64,000 nucleotides of DNA from Pelecanus crispus (lineage: Eukaryota > Chordata > Aves > Pelecaniformes > Pelecanidae): positions 37,473,044 to 37,537,043 of the forward strand of contig NC_134649.1 of the NCBI RefSeq assembly GCF_030463565.1, read 5' to 3'. A model generated the notes under the pieces. That model searched no databases and had not been told where the DNA came from. It saw nothing but the letters and a program-made list of their open reading frames with translations. A program made the translations under genes and the position numbers. Below are positions 19,801-34,800 of the stretch, in pieces. How positions within the stretch are numbered: position 1 is the first letter of the stretch; the number at the start of each line of letters is the position of its first letter.

Positions 19801-22800
19801 AACCCAACCAACAAATCCTTCTTAGAAACACATAATGCCTCTAAGAAACAAGTTAGGGCCAAGCCAGGGCACCAGAAGATGCAGATGATGTGAAGTTCAT
19901 TTGGGTCAATTAGGAAACGCCCAACTTCAGCTGATATTCCTGCTGATTTTGCTCTTCCGTAGTTCCCTTTTAGCTGTGTTGTGGGTTATTAAGAGTCATT
20001 TCAAGTCGAGTGTCATTCTGGCGATAGATACTGAAGCCATCAAGCAGCGGGAGGGAAGGATTGGGCCACATGCTGCTGAACGGGGGCAGCTTGTGAACCG
20101 CAAACAGAGCGAGCTGTTTGCCGAAACGCCGGCCTCGCGCACGGCTGAACCCTGGCTCTGCACGCCCACGGTGGAGATCTTGAGTGGCAACGCTGGCAGG
20201 CGCGGTGGTAGCAAGCAAAGCCGTAACAAAGTCAGGGGCTGACAGGTGCTGCTGCTGAGACAAGTGAAAATGTGTATCCAGCTCTGCGCCGGCCGGTAAC
20301 AGCACGTACGATAATTGCCTCCAGCTATTGATGGAGCAAGAGACAAATGCTAATACCTAATGCCAGGCAAATACTGCTACAGTGAAGCTGTCGGCATGAG
20401 TGCTGTGGCTTCTGATTGAATGGAAAGGTGCCCGTCGGCACGAGATTGGTCTTTTGTCTCCAGCTGCGTGCTGATGCTTAAGCGATGTATGAGTGGCAGA
20501 AAAATGTGGAGGTTAAATTGGAGCTTAGGATGTCCTCTGGAGTCAGACAGTTACTGCAGAAGGCAGGCCTTTCAAAGCTTTATATGGAGCTGTAAAAGGT
20601 TCAATTTAGAAAGCTTCCTTAGGAGCAGGAGGTTCACTCAGTGCCAGGAAGGGACCAATGCCGAGTCTAGCAAATAATAAGCATCCTTCCTTTGGGTGAA
20701 ATAGCCCTTATGTTGCTATCATTATGAGTGGACATGTAATTTCATAACAGGAGTCTGGAGTTATTCCAGGTTTGGCTGAAGGTTTCGGGCTGTACTACAG
20801 CAGCATGAAGAGTGCAAAGAGCTCTGCTGTCCTTGAGGATGCCAAACTATGGGTGACGCTTGGCCTGCTAGGAAGGCTTATTTGCTCTGCTCCTGGCGGG
20901 GCAGGGAGCAGGGCAGGGGCTGACACCAGTGGTCTGCTGCTGGCCGTGGGACCCACGTACGGGAGCAGCAGTCTGCTTCAGCTCTTGCCTTCACCAGGCA
21001 CCATGACTGGTCTTGCCTCATCTCTTGTCTGGGCTGACCAAGGCTGTATTCCTCATCAATGGAAGTGTTAATATTACACACCGAGGAGGGGAATGTCAGC
21101 TGTAAAATCGTGTATCGGTAAATGTCAGGGGTGCAAAAATAAGTGCTAAGTTGCAGGGGGATGTTTCCTGGTAAAGTGGGAATGGTTTAGCATGCTGGCT
21201 GCTGCAAATCAGCTGCTCAGCTGTGTTTAAGCTGTTAGGAAATAGCTTTGAAATTACTATTAAGAGTGTTTTCAACATTACTTGAAATTTATTTGGAATA
21301 ACAGAAAAATTGTTTGTAACGCAGGTTTAGATTCTTTGCTCAGCTCAGACCTTCTGTGGTCGGTCACGCTTTCATGTTGTACCTCTGAAAGAGCAAGAAT
21401 GGGGCTGTCTGGGTGTGAAGGTGCTTATGCTGATGGCCAAAAAGCTGGGGACCGTCTGGTGAGAAAATGGACCCAGCCGAGTATAACAAGCATTTTGAGG
21501 ATGCCTTGGATTGCTATTTGCCATATCTTTTTCTACAAGAATAAACAGGCATGTGATAAAAATAAAAGACTGCTTTGTGCAGCCTAGCAACAACTTAAAA
21601 TTCTCCTGCAGCATGAGCAAGTGCACAGTGGCAGAGTACAGGCGGTCCCGTCCGGGCAGGTGCAGGAATGGTGTTTCACCTCCCCAGCCACAAAGAGAAG
21701 AGAAGTTTCTGTGAAGGAGCGAATTCTGAGCTCGCTCTGTTTGCAGGAAACCTCTTTGTCCTGGTTCATGTTGTAGCATTGATGTGGGTTCAGGATTGGA
21801 GCATGTTGTGCAGAGTGAGGTAGCGTAGGAGCTGCTTTCCTTGCAGACCGGGGCACGCCAGGGCTCAGAGCATGGGTCTGACAGCTCACGGCCGCTCCTT
21901 GAGCCTGCTGCCACATCCTAAGCCTGGCCCTGCTGTCCAGCCTTCCCCTGTGCTGCCTCTGTTCTTGTTGGCCCCACTCTCGTTTCGTTCGGTGCACTGG
22001 CTTGCTGCAAAACTCTTTGTTTCCAATCTGGTTGCTTTTCTGCCAGGATAGCGAACGCATTGGTTCGGCGATGGAGCAGCACGTGCTGAGGCTGGTGCCA
22101 GTGTGGGACTGCTGGGGAAGCAGCGAGCTGTGGTAGCTCAGGTACTGTCAAACCTTTCATGCTAGCGTGGCGATGGTTGCAGAGCATGGAGTTGGTTCTA
22201 CAGTGTCAATCGAATGATCGGATGTTCTGATAGCAAATCCTCAGTCTTTGTAAACTGAGCTTTGGCAATTGCGCTTTACTGTAAGAGTTTCTCCCTCCAT
22301 CTACATAAAATCCAGCTTCAGACTTGGTTGTCCTGACCTGTGGCAGAGTTCCTCTTGTCACTCCTGAACAGAAGGTGACAATCGTGCAGACTGTCGTACA
22401 GACCATCTCCTGCGCCGGAGCCTGCATTGTTATTTGTCATCTGCCACAGATTTGACAGAGCTTACAATGGGTGTAAGAGCTTAATCGCAATACTCGCACA
22501 GATCCTGAATAAGCGCTTAGGCTAAAAATAAAGTTTTATTTTGGAGAATAAGCAGCTGGTAGCACTTTGCAGCTGAGGCTGTGTTTCTTGACACATGCAA
22601 GAAACTGAAAGAATGAAGCATTTTTCTTTGGTCTGTCACAATAACAGAGATGCTATCACGTCAGAGCTGCTAATGCTTTGAGATGAAGTTTTATTCTTGA
22701 GACTAAATTACACAGTCGGGAATTATAACCATTTCTAATTACTGTAGCTAAAGACTTGAAATTTTAGCCAGAAGTTCTGCAGTCTTTCACAGTTCAGAAT

Positions 22801-25800
22801 GATTAAAGCAGAAATACACTAGTGATCTTTAGCCTCTATTTTTGCTTGGCTGTGAAGACATGTTCTCCTCACTTCTACTCTGATTAAAAATAATTAGGTT
22901 TTTTGGTATCAGATAAAATTTGCCTTTGTGACCTGGCAGCCCATGTACAAGCATTGCTGGCAGTCTGTGCTTATTGCTCCTGCAGCTGTGTAATGGCTAA
23001 GCGTGGGTGGAGTGGCACTGGTGGGTGCTTAGGTGGTCCCGGTGGGTTCGCTTTGGGCTGGAAATGTTAAGCCTGTTTGAGGGTTGAACAACATGAAGGC
23101 TATCTTGGTCAGAAGTGAGCAAGCAGTAGGGAGATGTCTGAGAGCCCTGAGTCCGCTCCTGGGCGATGTGGCTGTGGCTCTATTTGCCTTGGAGGAAGGG
23201 CAAGGTGAGGGGGCAGACTGGGAAGAAGAAATGTGCTTCTTCTTTCTCATGATGCCACTCTTGTGTTTTCTTTCAGGATTTCCAGCATCCCATCAGATGA
23301 ACTCTTAGTAGAAAAAAAACAGGAGGAGGGATTTGTATTGAAACCAATAAACTGGAAAGTTTATAGAAATTTTTTTTTTTTTTTGGTGATTGTTGCTCTG
23401 TGTGAATTACAGAGGGAGCAAGACGCTGAAGAGCAGGGAGGAGGAATTCATATTGCTTGTCCTTGCACAAAAATGTGCTGGTGTTAGTGATGATGGGAAA
23501 ACAACGTGAAGGACTCTTCTTGCAAGAGAAGAGTAACTTCTGTGCTCGGAGCACGCTGTACACTAGGAAAGGCTTTGACAAAAGCAGATGATATCACGGT
23601 CACTGGCTGACCTAAGAAGACCCCTTGCAAGTTCTGGGGCATATTAATGCGTGTGGGGAAAGTAAAATCTGATGGTGTAAAATGGGTATCTACATCTGTC
23701 AGTGGCTGAAACATGGGAAACAGCTGAACCTCTTTGTTAAGGTCATTGTTAGGAGAGATCTGGTTCTGGAACAGAGGCAGCTTCCTTTTTTTCTTCTCTT
23801 ACTTGTATAGCTCAGATGTACATAAAACCAAACAATTTTAAGAGCATCCCAGCTTCACTCCCTCATGAAGGATTTAAACTTTGCCATTTCCAGCCAGGAT
23901 TATGTATTCAGCATATGAGCTGTCAGTCTGGGTGCTGGAAAAAGGATAAATTCTAGGAGGGGTTTGTAAGGAGGGCAGTACAAGCAGCCCTTGGACTGCT
24001 TGTACTTCGCAGTTGGACTTCGCAGATGCTGACATCCTACATGGTCAATGCTATAACCAAAATTTTACAAGCCACAGGTTCTAACAGAGCTCTGTGTGCA
24101 GAGATTTTTTTAAAATTAAAATGCATGTGCATTGCATTTGTTCCAGAGAGAAAACCTTAAATTGAGGCTTTCTTCTTGGCCATGACAGTAACAGTTGATT
24201 CAATCTATTTCACTAAAGTGGCGCATTTGTATGCAGACCTGCAAGGGCTGTGAGGGCTGGAAGTGTTTGCTGTTGGACCGGGATATCAGCCCTAGTTCAC
24301 AGGTTCTTGCAGAACTACCCTGTCTTTTCACATCTGATCTCTTTCTAATGGCGTGCTGCCTGGTGCCTTGTCCAGGAGGATGGGGCAGGGCTGCCTGTGC
24401 TGTCGCTGACTGCACCGGATGGTGTTCGGTGATGAGTAAACGCGGTGGAAACTGCTGCAGTGCCATTGGGGAGAGGTGCGGGTCCAGCTGGTCTGGTTAT
24501 ACGCTGCTGCTCAGGCTTGCTGTTGCTGCCTTTGCTGAGGCTGTGCTGATGGACGCGAACCTCTGATGGGGAAGAAGGGCTGGCCTGGTGCGTGGAGATG
24601 TGATGCAAAGCTGTGTCACAAGGCCCAGGAGAAATAATTGAGCTTGCTGCTGGGGCCGTTTCTGAGTGCTCCTGCTAATGGGGTGCAAGAATCAGTTTGG
24701 TCCCTGCGCTGCGGCAGAGAGCCGGCCCTACGGGAGGACCCCAGTTGGTGCTTTCTCTGTGAGCTGGCATCTGGAGCCGCAAAATGCGTGTTGTATTTAG
24801 AGGAAAAAAGTCTCATTTGAAATGACAGTCCGTTTAGGTTCATTGGAATTTCTTTCTGTGGACCCTGACCACCCTCGTTGCCTCTGGTCTTGAGTTGCAA
24901 CGGGAATTTTGGTGAGTCCTGGTCCTGCTTCTGGAGGAGCATCACTTTGCTTTCCTGGCCAGTGGCTCACAAATAAAGTTTTGACCTTTACTTGACAAGC
25001 CTAATTTGTCTTGATTTTTATCCCATGGCAAAATGTTGTTTGTTTGTTTGTTTTTTAAAAAAAGTTTTGAAGCTTGTCATGTGAGAAGTGGAACAGAGGA
25101 CATGATTCATGACTGCATCTGTTTCTCTCCACTCCCCTTCACCTTTCCTGCCACAGGGGTGTTGAGCACTCTTCTGGGCAAAGCTCTGTTGACACTAGGA
25201 GAGAAACAGAGTTGTCCCAAAGACAAGAATCACTGCAGCTGGAGAGGAGCGTTAGCTTCATTTCAGCTTTTCTGTGTTTGCACCCTGCGATGCAGAGCTC
25301 GCTTGGCAGACCTGTTTGCTTCCCTTGCAAGGAAACAAAGTATTAATACTTGTGTTCTTTTAACATAATGCTTAAGCAAGAAGGGGAAGTAAAATTTTGG
25401 CAGTGTGGGCTTTTTAGAATGAGGTAGGAAGTTCATGGGTTTGTTTTTTCCTGGTTATTTGTTTGCCTGTTGAAGTTGTTTAGAAGAAGTTGTCACTCCC
25501 TCCTTGGAAGCTGCTTTCTTCTTGATGACCGAGTTGTGAAGCCCATGTCCTTCCTCCTGTCCGTCTGGTACAGCTGAAGGGGCAGCGTCACCCCGCTGTG
25601 AGCGTAACGAGCCCATTCCTTGGACTCAGACTGCCTTTTATGCTAGCGAGATGTGCTTTTGAATAGGTGTCTATCTGTGCTGTCCTGCTGATGGGGTCCC
25701 ATCTACGCTGCTTCATCCTCCTTTCCTGCTCAGACTGCTGAGGCTGGGCTGGTGTGTGTGAAAGCAGTCTGTGAGACGGTGATTTTTGTGCCTGTGATCT

Positions 25801-28800
25801 GGAAATGCCAGCAGAGGCTGATGTTTTAGTTTGTTCAGCTACTCAAGAGGTTCAGTTTAAAAAAAAAAAAAAAAAAAAAAGTAAATCAAGCTGTTGGACT
25901 ATGCATGCTAGATATTTCCAGGCTGTGGATCACTTCTTGCTAAATCATTGGTTCGAGGTTTACATTAGATCTCTTCTAAGTAATAGCTATTAATTAGTTC
26001 TTGTTTTTTCTAGTACAAGTGGGGACAGTGCCCTGTGGTATGGAAACCTGAGGGCAGGCCCCAGCTCCAAACCTTCTATTATGTTGAATAAAACCAAAGC
26101 GATGAGGGAGGAGATGAGGCAAGAGCTGCAAAAATAGATACTCGCCCACAAGGAGGAGGGAATCACCTGGAAGCTGGGATGATGTCTTGATGAAAAGGTC
26201 TTGGATTCTCATCCATGGGGTTTGTGCGTGGGGTGATACATCCACAGCTGCTAATGCTGTCGGTTTATCTCCCACTGTTCCTGCTGCCTGCTCTAGCTCC
26301 ACTGCCCTCGAGCTCCTCTGCCTGTCCTGCCAGTGATGGCTCAGCCTCCAAGTTGCATCCTCTTTCTCTGGAGGTGGGAAGAAAGCCTTGATGGACCATG
26401 CAGGCGACTTTCACCCACTCGCACATGGAAGATGGAAATGATGGTGGACAGGTTTTCCGGGTCAAGGGCTCTCCGTCAGTCGAGTTCAGTGTGGTGTCTG
26501 TGTACTGTAGCAGTTGTACAGAGAACTGGCAGCTCCTGTAAAAACCAGATGGCTGCCTAAAGAGATCAAGTTGAAGCTCTCCACCAAGCAGACAAATGCA
26601 AACCTCCATGGCCTTGCAGTCTGAGGTGGTGACAATTCCTTTTTGGGTAAACTAGGTGAATTCTGTGGTTTTCCAGGCTTCTTGAAGATACCCTTTTTCC
26701 CCTCTACTCCCAAGGAAAGGATGTGTGTTTGCAGGGGGATGGAAGGGGTACCATGGTTTGAACATCGAGTGTGCTATGCCCAGGTCATAAATTGCACCTG
26801 AGTGACACTCCAGAAGGCCGGTCCATGGTCCCTTCCCCTCTGTGCCTGGGCTTGGCTGTCCCTGAGGAATATGTGGGAAGAAGCTCAAGTATCAGGGAAG
26901 CCCATGTTTTTCAGCATGTAAAAAGAATAATTGTGTGAAAACCCAGTACCTCAAGTAAGAATGATGAGCATGCAAATTCATTACCTACTTAATGCAGAAG
27001 CTTAGGGATTTCCCTGAGCCTGGCTGAATCAAAGTGTTTGTAGCTGAAGACTTTTTTCATTTGACATCAAAAAACAAGGTCCCTTGAAGTGCTGGGTTCT
27101 AAGTAATGACGTTTTTGTCCGCCCCAGAATCACCTTTGACTTAAACTCAAAAGTGCATCCCCTTTAATTTGTTTTTTGAATTGATTTCACGTGTCTGTCT
27201 TCCATTAGTTTGATGACAAGAGATAGCAGCAGCATTGAAATAATTGTGCGGTTATTATCAAGGGCCCTGTACAGTATAATTCTTTACATCAGGGATGGAA
27301 AGAAACCCCTCCAGCATCCAGTTTTGGGAAGCATCATCTTGTCTGTGGTCTTGAGCTCCCTTAGAAGCATTGCCCAGCGGTATGGGCCAGCATCTGAGAC
27401 TTTTACATGCATGAACACATGTGAACTGGCTGTATTCTTCAGCTCTCATTCAGAAGCTTAAGATCTCAAAATTATATCAAGCTCTGGTCACTTTAAAAAC
27501 TTTTAAACACTATTAATATATTATTAATGGCTGAGCAAAAAAGTTCTCCCAACAAAACCACTGTTGGCATTGTTTGGTCTCATGTGATTCTTCAGATGTG
27601 GAGGACCACCCACACCTCTCATAGCTGGGCCGTGGGCAGTCGCGAGCAGTGAGGAGTGATCAGTGTTGACCTGGAGGAGTTTGGGGGGGTGGTGGGGCCA
27701 CCAGCTGGGTTGGGTGGAGGTGAGCTGAGTCCTGGCTGTCTCCCTTCCTATGGGATTTGCCCCACTGGAGATGGGCTGGGAAGATTTCCTGAAATACAGC
27801 AATTAGCTCTCGCTGATGCTGCTGAGCGAGGTGGATGCTGACACGGGTGAATGTGGCGTGTGAAGAGGTGGATGCAAGAAATCGATACTGTAATAAGGCA
27901 TGTGAGCTGGGTGAAAGTTTTGCACATGAGAAGTGAACAGTCCAACAAATGCAGGGCTTTTTTGTTCACTGCCTCGGGAAGTGAGGAAAACAGGATTATG
28001 GCTGTTCTGCTGCCTGTAGCACAATGTCCTAAGAGGACATTCCCCTCCTGTTCCCATTTCTTCATGTTTTCTGGGGAGCCTGTGCCACTCTAAGCTGCGA
28101 AAGGAGATGGGATTAGAACTTGCAGCTAGAGCAGTAGGGTATTTTTTTCCTGCAGATAGTGTGGGACACTAATGAATTGCTTTTCTTCCGTGACTCAACT
28201 CTTACTTCCTTATGGGTGAAATGTCAGCAAATCCAGCTGAACCCTTTAATCTTTTTTTAAGTTAAAAGAGCCCACTAAACAAACCCCAGAATTTGTTCTT
28301 GAACTGTATCTGGAGAAAACAGCAAGTTAGCCTCATTCCTCTGATAAACTTAGCTAAACTTGCAATTCTCAAGGTACTTTTGTAGGTCAATGGAAACTGT
28401 CAGTCTAAGTTTTGCAGCACAGAAAAATTGTGTGCTGTCCACTCCCACTGTCTGCCAGTCAAAAAGCAACTCGGGAGGCTGCAGGGTCTTTAGTTCACAA
28501 TTTTCTGCGTTGTTTTTTCTTTGGCTTGTACTCTTCCTTTATGATCACATGTGTAACAGTTGTAAGACTGCTACTGATCTCAGTGGTATCGTTGTTTATT
28601 TTTGGGCATGAGTTAGCATTAGCTTTATCATTCTCCCTGCATTTGGTGAGTGTCTGGGCGCTGACTGCTTCAGCGGAAACATCCGCTTTACCAGGAATAA
28701 ATGTGCTTGCAGGAGCAGCTCTCTGCTAACAAGCACGTTGGCATACTTGAGTATTTTGTCTATGGCCAATTAGCATGATCTACCTCTTGACAGCGCAGCC

Positions 28801-31800
28801 TACGTGGGGTATTTCAGCCCCTCTGATACCCGCTCCCTTGCTACCCTGCACCTGCACCCTCAACAGTCTTTAAATGGCTTAGCTATAATTAGCTGGCACA
28901 CAATGAATAGCATCCCCTGTTTGTTAGCAGTACTCTGAACATGTCAAAATATATAGCTACCAAAATCTGTGGTAAGGGAGCGAGGGAGATGCCTGTTTTC
29001 TTTCAGAAGGAGGTGTTCCTTCTTGCCTTAGCTTTACAATGGCCCACCTGAAAGCAAGTGAGCATTTGAGGGTTATTTTTTACTGGGAGCCCAGCTGTCA
29101 TACTTCTTGTTTAAATCCCTTAATGAGTATTTTGTACCCGGGTTAAAGTCATGAAGGCTGCTGGCAGCTGGAGGGACTGAACATGCCATTCTGCTTGGGT
29201 GCAAGACTTGTTTGGGATTCCCATGTTGGGAAGTACCTGCCCAGCACAGGGGAGCTGTGTTTCCTCTGCACTGGTGGGAGCTGGTCTGTACAGCCTGAAA
29301 ATCTTGGGAAGGAGGTGGTTGCGTATCCTGGGGTTTCCTAGTACTGATATTTCAAATACCTGTGCCTGTGACTCGGGGGGGGGGGGGGGGGGGCGGGCTG
29401 TGGACAGAAGAGAAATTGCTGGTGAGATCCATATTATGGCCAGATTATGCAGAAATGAGGGGTTTTTTTGGTACCTACTTTGGAGAAGCTTTGTAAGTGT
29501 GCTTGCTGTCTTGGGTCCCTGGCCTGAAACACCACTAGTGGGAGAAGTCCTCAAGGATCTTGGTCTACCTGATGTGCTTGGGAGTTGTGTGAAGGGATGA
29601 TGGTAAAAGGACTGTTTTAAGTGATCCTTCCACCTTGGAATGAGCTTTGCTCCATGGGAATGTGGAGCTGCTCTCTTTGAGCAGAGGGACAACATAAACC
29701 CAGCCTTTCTGGTTGCTGTTACTCTGCAGTTGCTTGGAGCAATTCTACTCCTGGTAACAAATACTTGGGTTTTTCCATATAGAATCATAGAATCGTTTTG
29801 GTTGGAAAAGACCTTTAAGATCATCTAGTCCAACCATTAACCTACACTACCAAGTCCACACTAAACCAATCAAGGGTAGAATGCTGGTTTTCCATATGGT
29901 TATTTTATTTTGGACTAGGTCACAGATATGATCTGATCACATCACTGTGATAAGCTGCGTTTTGGGTAGGATGCACAAGTAATTTGAAGAGAAGTGCTCA
30001 TTACGGAGGAAAGCACTGGGTTTTCTGTATGAGTTAATGTGGTTTCTGATCCTGCCCTGCTGGCTTTCTTTTTATTTTGGGGCGTGCAGTGGGAGCTGCA
30101 TCCCTTTATGGCAGAAGAGGCAGTGTTTACTCCATGTGCAGAGTCTAGGACACAGGAAAATTATTTTCTAGCCAGACTGTTAACTGATTCTGCAGCCAGC
30201 AAGTTGCCTTTGATCCTTCCGACTGGAATCATCTTTGTTTGGGGAGAACTTTCCAAGGCCTCCCTCAGGTTTGCTTATGGTAATGCAAGGCAGGTTTTCA
30301 TCTTCGCAGTGACAGCTTTGCAGGAAGGAGCACCGGCTGCGCTGGGCCTGGCAGCTGATCCCGGTGCTGCTAAAAAGATCCTGGGGATTTGTGTCTGGTT
30401 TACAGTTTTGTGCAATTTACATCTGTCCAGGAATAAAACTAGCTGATGATTTTCCTGTGTTTGCCCCGTGAGGATGGAAGCTCTTTTCCCTCATTAGTGG
30501 CTTTAATAAAGTACATATGGCTGTTCATACAGCAGATACCAGAAAGCTGCACTTGTTCTCTGCGTGGCAGGCTTGTGTCGTTCATGCCCAAGCCCACAGG
30601 TTCTGTGCCCCCTCGGGTGGTGACCTGTCCCCCCTCCTTGCCCCTTCTCCTTCAGTTCCTGGGGTGTACGCCTGTGCCTGCTGTCACATCTGCTTTCCCA
30701 TGCTCAGTGGGGCTGAGACAGCAGGTTGATTTTCTTTTCCAGTCTCCCCTTTCCTGTTACGTCAATAAGAGGCGCTTTGCAATTTGTCCATCGTTTCAGG
30801 TTTGGGCAACGCGGTAATTATACCCAAAGAGCATCATAGCTGCAGTTTGCCGCCTTCTGTCCCTTGTCAGAAGGTTGGTCACAGGAGAGGGAGGATTTTG
30901 GAAGAAAAAGCTGATAATTCATAAATTCCCTTGCAAGATGAATCACGAGTTATTACCTCTTTCTCAAACATGTAACTGCATGCTGTTAAATCAGTGCCAG
31001 TCTGTGGCATGAAGGAGGAAAGTCCCTTATGTGCTCTTCTCTTGCATCTGTCTTTGCACGTCAGTTGAATTGCCAACTTACTTGCAGTTTTTCCTGCTTG
31101 ACCCCTGGAGACTTTACTTGATCCTCACGTGCTGGAAATGTACTCCAGGGTGGAGGTGAATGGGAAGGGAGAGAGTTCTCTTGAACGTGGCAGAAATCAG
31201 AATTTCTTGGTTCTGCCTCTCATATGACTGTCACCTTTCCAGCGTTTTCCTACAATCTCTGCTAGAGAAATAGATTTTGGGGGAAAACTGAACCTTCCTC
31301 CTTGAATGCCAGAAGAGGAGCCAGAACTTGCACCGTTTCCTAGGCTCGTTTCTTCCTCCGGACTCTGTCCTTGCCCCTTGTCCTGGCAACGCTTGGCAAA
31401 CCTGATTAACTGCAAAGAGCATTTCTGTGGCTGAGTCTTCAGCCCACATCCACGTTTTTGCCAATTCAATCAAAACAAAGATGGGCTGAGACTAGCACCT
31501 TGTAGTCTGCCCAGCACTCTGGGAAGTTAGAAATTAGTTGCATGTTTGATCATACTTAATATAGGGGCTTTCTTATGCACTTGTGTTAATTGTATGCAAG
31601 TGATCTAGGAGCTGTACTGCATCTCAGTGAGAAAAGGGCACCTGTAGCAGTTTTTTGAGCTACCAAACTGAAGACTGTGCAAAGACTGGCACAACCCCTT
31701 CTGTTGGGCTTTTTTTGCAACTTTTAATGCTACTATGTCAGAAGTCCTAGAATAACTGCTAGCACTTCACTGCAGCATCTTTCCTTCCACCTTGATATAT

Positions 31801-34800
31801 CCTGGTTCATAATCCTGAGCTTTCATCAAAGTAGAGGCTATCTGCAGTTTTCTTTTTCAGTGTAGATCGTAGCTCTAATATATGTATGTATGTGTATAAT
31901 TTATATATACATATATATGAGTAGAAACATAAGTTTCCCCTGCACATGTGCAGTGTTGATCATGTCTGATATTGACTTGGCTTGACAATTTTGTGCCAAA
32001 AGGATGCTAAAACAGGTAATCCTAAAGAGAGGGGCAGCTCTGTTGTCTGTCAGCTGTTCACCTGGGACAGGTTGAGCCAGAGAAGTCCCCTGAAGCATTG
32101 AGAGCAGTAAGAATTAAGGCAGCAGAGAACGGCAAGATATGTAAGTATGGGTTGATTGCTTTATCTTAAAAACTTCTGTCTCTGCTTTTATCCTCTTAGC
32201 ATGTTTTGGCTTAAGAGACGTCTTCGGGTTATTGGAAGGTGCAGAATTGCGAGGGGAAGGAATCGGTGGCTGATTCCGATCATCGTGGCCAGTAAACAGG
32301 GTCTGAGCATGGCTGGAGAGACCCAGGAAGAAGCATTTCCACCTTGGGAAGTACAAGTGTGCAGTGGTGGGTTGCATGTGTTTTGTTTTTCCTCAACATG
32401 CCTGCCCCCTTCTCTCTGGCTCCAAAGCTGCCTGCTCCCGGGAGATAAATCGGTTGAAGTTTGGTTGCTGTGCGTCCCTCTGCTGCCTTCAGGGTCTTGT
32501 TTATTCCAAATGCCACTTGTGTCTGTACTGTCCCTCGTTAATATATCTCTCTTGCCAGGAACTCTGGCTTTTGCTTTAGCACGATTTGCACAACTTAAGC
32601 CCTTTCCCCAGCTATTCTTTCTCTCCATTTCTCATTTGTGCAGGCTGTCCGCTTGAGCGGCTGCTGTCAGCACACAGCGGAAAAAACACCGATCTGTTAT
32701 AAACCCACTATAGCATATCAGCAGGAATTCCAGATCTGTTTCTGGGCTGCCTCTTTGTCAGAAGAGCTCAGCCATGTCTTTGTTTGCTCACTGGCGAGTC
32801 AGAGATGCTGCAGGTTTGTTTGGAGCTTTTCTCATCTTATTTGCTCAGCATCCAGGACAGTTGCCCACTGTTTCACTTGCATTTTTATCATGCATTTATA
32901 AGTGCCGCAAGGCAAGATATCTTCGTGCCGACAACAATAAGTTAATGCATATCTCTTAGCCAACAGCTTGGGGACTAAAAATTTCTGAACAGGGCTGCAA
33001 AAAGGGGAAGAGAAAAGAGCTAATTCCTCACAGCAATGCAAAAACCAAAACTCAGCCCATTTGTTTGAGCTGTGTCGTTCAGAAGGGGGAACCCATATGT
33101 GGTACATCACTCTGCCGCAGACAAAGGCTAGTTGATTTTTGTAAATTGCTGCAGCGATCGTTTAAATCTGGAAGGAATACAGCGTGCAGTCTGGCGGTGA
33201 CTGGGGATGAATGGCATGTGACCTAAGAGGTGGCGTTCGTCTCTGATTCGAGTTAACAAAGAACCAGCCTGTGCCTGTGTACGCCAGCAGGATAAATATC
33301 CTAATTTCAGCAGTGGTCCGTGTCAGTGCAGCTGCATGAAAACTGAGCTGTGATTGGAGACAAAACTTTGTCTGTCTTTTGTTGTCGTGTTGTGAGAGCT
33401 GGAGCAATGACATGAGGATGAAAATCAGCAGCCCTGCCTGGGCACCCCTATGGCTGCAAAAGCAGCTGCTGGAATGAGGGCACCGATTCCCATACATGCA
33501 GAAGAGCAAATGCCTTTGATCACTAAAAACCGGGGAGACAGGAGGAAAAAAATGCCATGTTTTCTTGGATCAGCCCCTTGCGGAGCCAAAGAAAAGCCTG
33601 CCATACGTTAATGGGCCACTTTCATGAATGTGGGAGTCACACACGCAGGGTGGCTCAGCCTGTCTGTGCTGATGCAGCTGTCAGCCTGTTTGTCTAGAAA
33701 ATGCTTTTCTGAAAGGTATGATTATTCTAGACTGTTGAGCAAGTTCTTCTGTGTGAGTGCATTTAAACAACGCTGGCACTACATGTGGAAGGACTCAAAA
33801 CGAAGAGGGAGGGGGGTGACATTTTTGATAGCCCCAGGATAGCAGGGGAGGAGGTCGTGCTGCATGCGCAGCCAGGACACTGGTAGTGTTTTCTGAAATG
33901 CTTGGGTCTCTCATCAGCCTGTACGTGGGGAAGCAGAGGTGCACAACACATCCTGTGCACGTGTGCTCTTTTTGGGGAGGCTGCTCTTGGGGCAGTGACA
34001 ATGAAAGCAATGTGGGCCGCGGGGGTGAATGCATTCCTGCCTGTGCACGGCCGTGCCTCGTGTTGGCCGTGCTTAGGTACTCATGAGACACCCTGGAAGG
34101 ATGCTTCTTAAAAGCCTGGCTTTGGCCATGGGAAAGGCATCCTTCCCTGCCCGCCTTGGGGTGGGGGGTGTGCAGGGCACCCCAGGGCAGTGCTGAGGTC
34201 TGGCTCTGTCCCTCGTCAGGTGGGGAGCCCCCTCCTACAGATGGGGGCAGCAGGAAATTGGCAGCGGGCTCTGGGGAAACCCTTTGTTTGCTCGTGTTAT
34301 TAGCAAGGAGAGAGGAAGTAATGATTTATTGATGCTTCTGTGATTCTCCTGCACTGGGCTATGAAGGAAGAAATTCTGTTTCGCGGCTGATATTCATGGC
34401 TCTAATTGAGCTGTAACTTGCTCCTGCAGGGCAGCTCGCCTGCAGGGTGCCGACGGTGCCCCCGGTTCTCTGATGTGGTGCTCCATCAGCCAGTCTAGCC
34501 CGTGATCGTCAGGGGTCACTGCTCTGCTCTTTCCCTGCCTCTTGGTGTAGCCAGGCTGGTTGTGACAGGCTGTTTATAGAGTCCGGCGTTTCTCTGCTGC
34601 AGCGTTTTATTTGATTATACCAGAAATATCTGATAGAGGGGGTGGTGGCCACTCCTTTCTGGGGAGAGATGCCATGTGAATGTGGATCAATACCTCACCA
34701 AAACAGCCCTCTCTTTTTCACAGTACGTTGGGCAGAAGGTGGTGTCCTACCGATGCCTCTTGGCCGCAGCCTGGTAGCTGTGCCACCCCACACCGACCGA

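Noticed and set aside
25801..25890. Possible processed pseudogene ending in the A22 run
   Set aside because: The sequence before the run has no recognisable gene content and no target-site duplication was seen. It is listed as a simple repeat.
25945..25965. TGGTTCGAGGTTT resembling a tRNA T-arm
   Set aside because: No matching acceptor stem, D-arm or anticodon arm surrounds it.
29120..29824. 234-codon minus-strand open frame in NCKIPSD intron 1
   Set aside because: It includes the G19 run as a proline stretch, runs into a CR1 fragment at one end and matches nothing I know. Likely chance.
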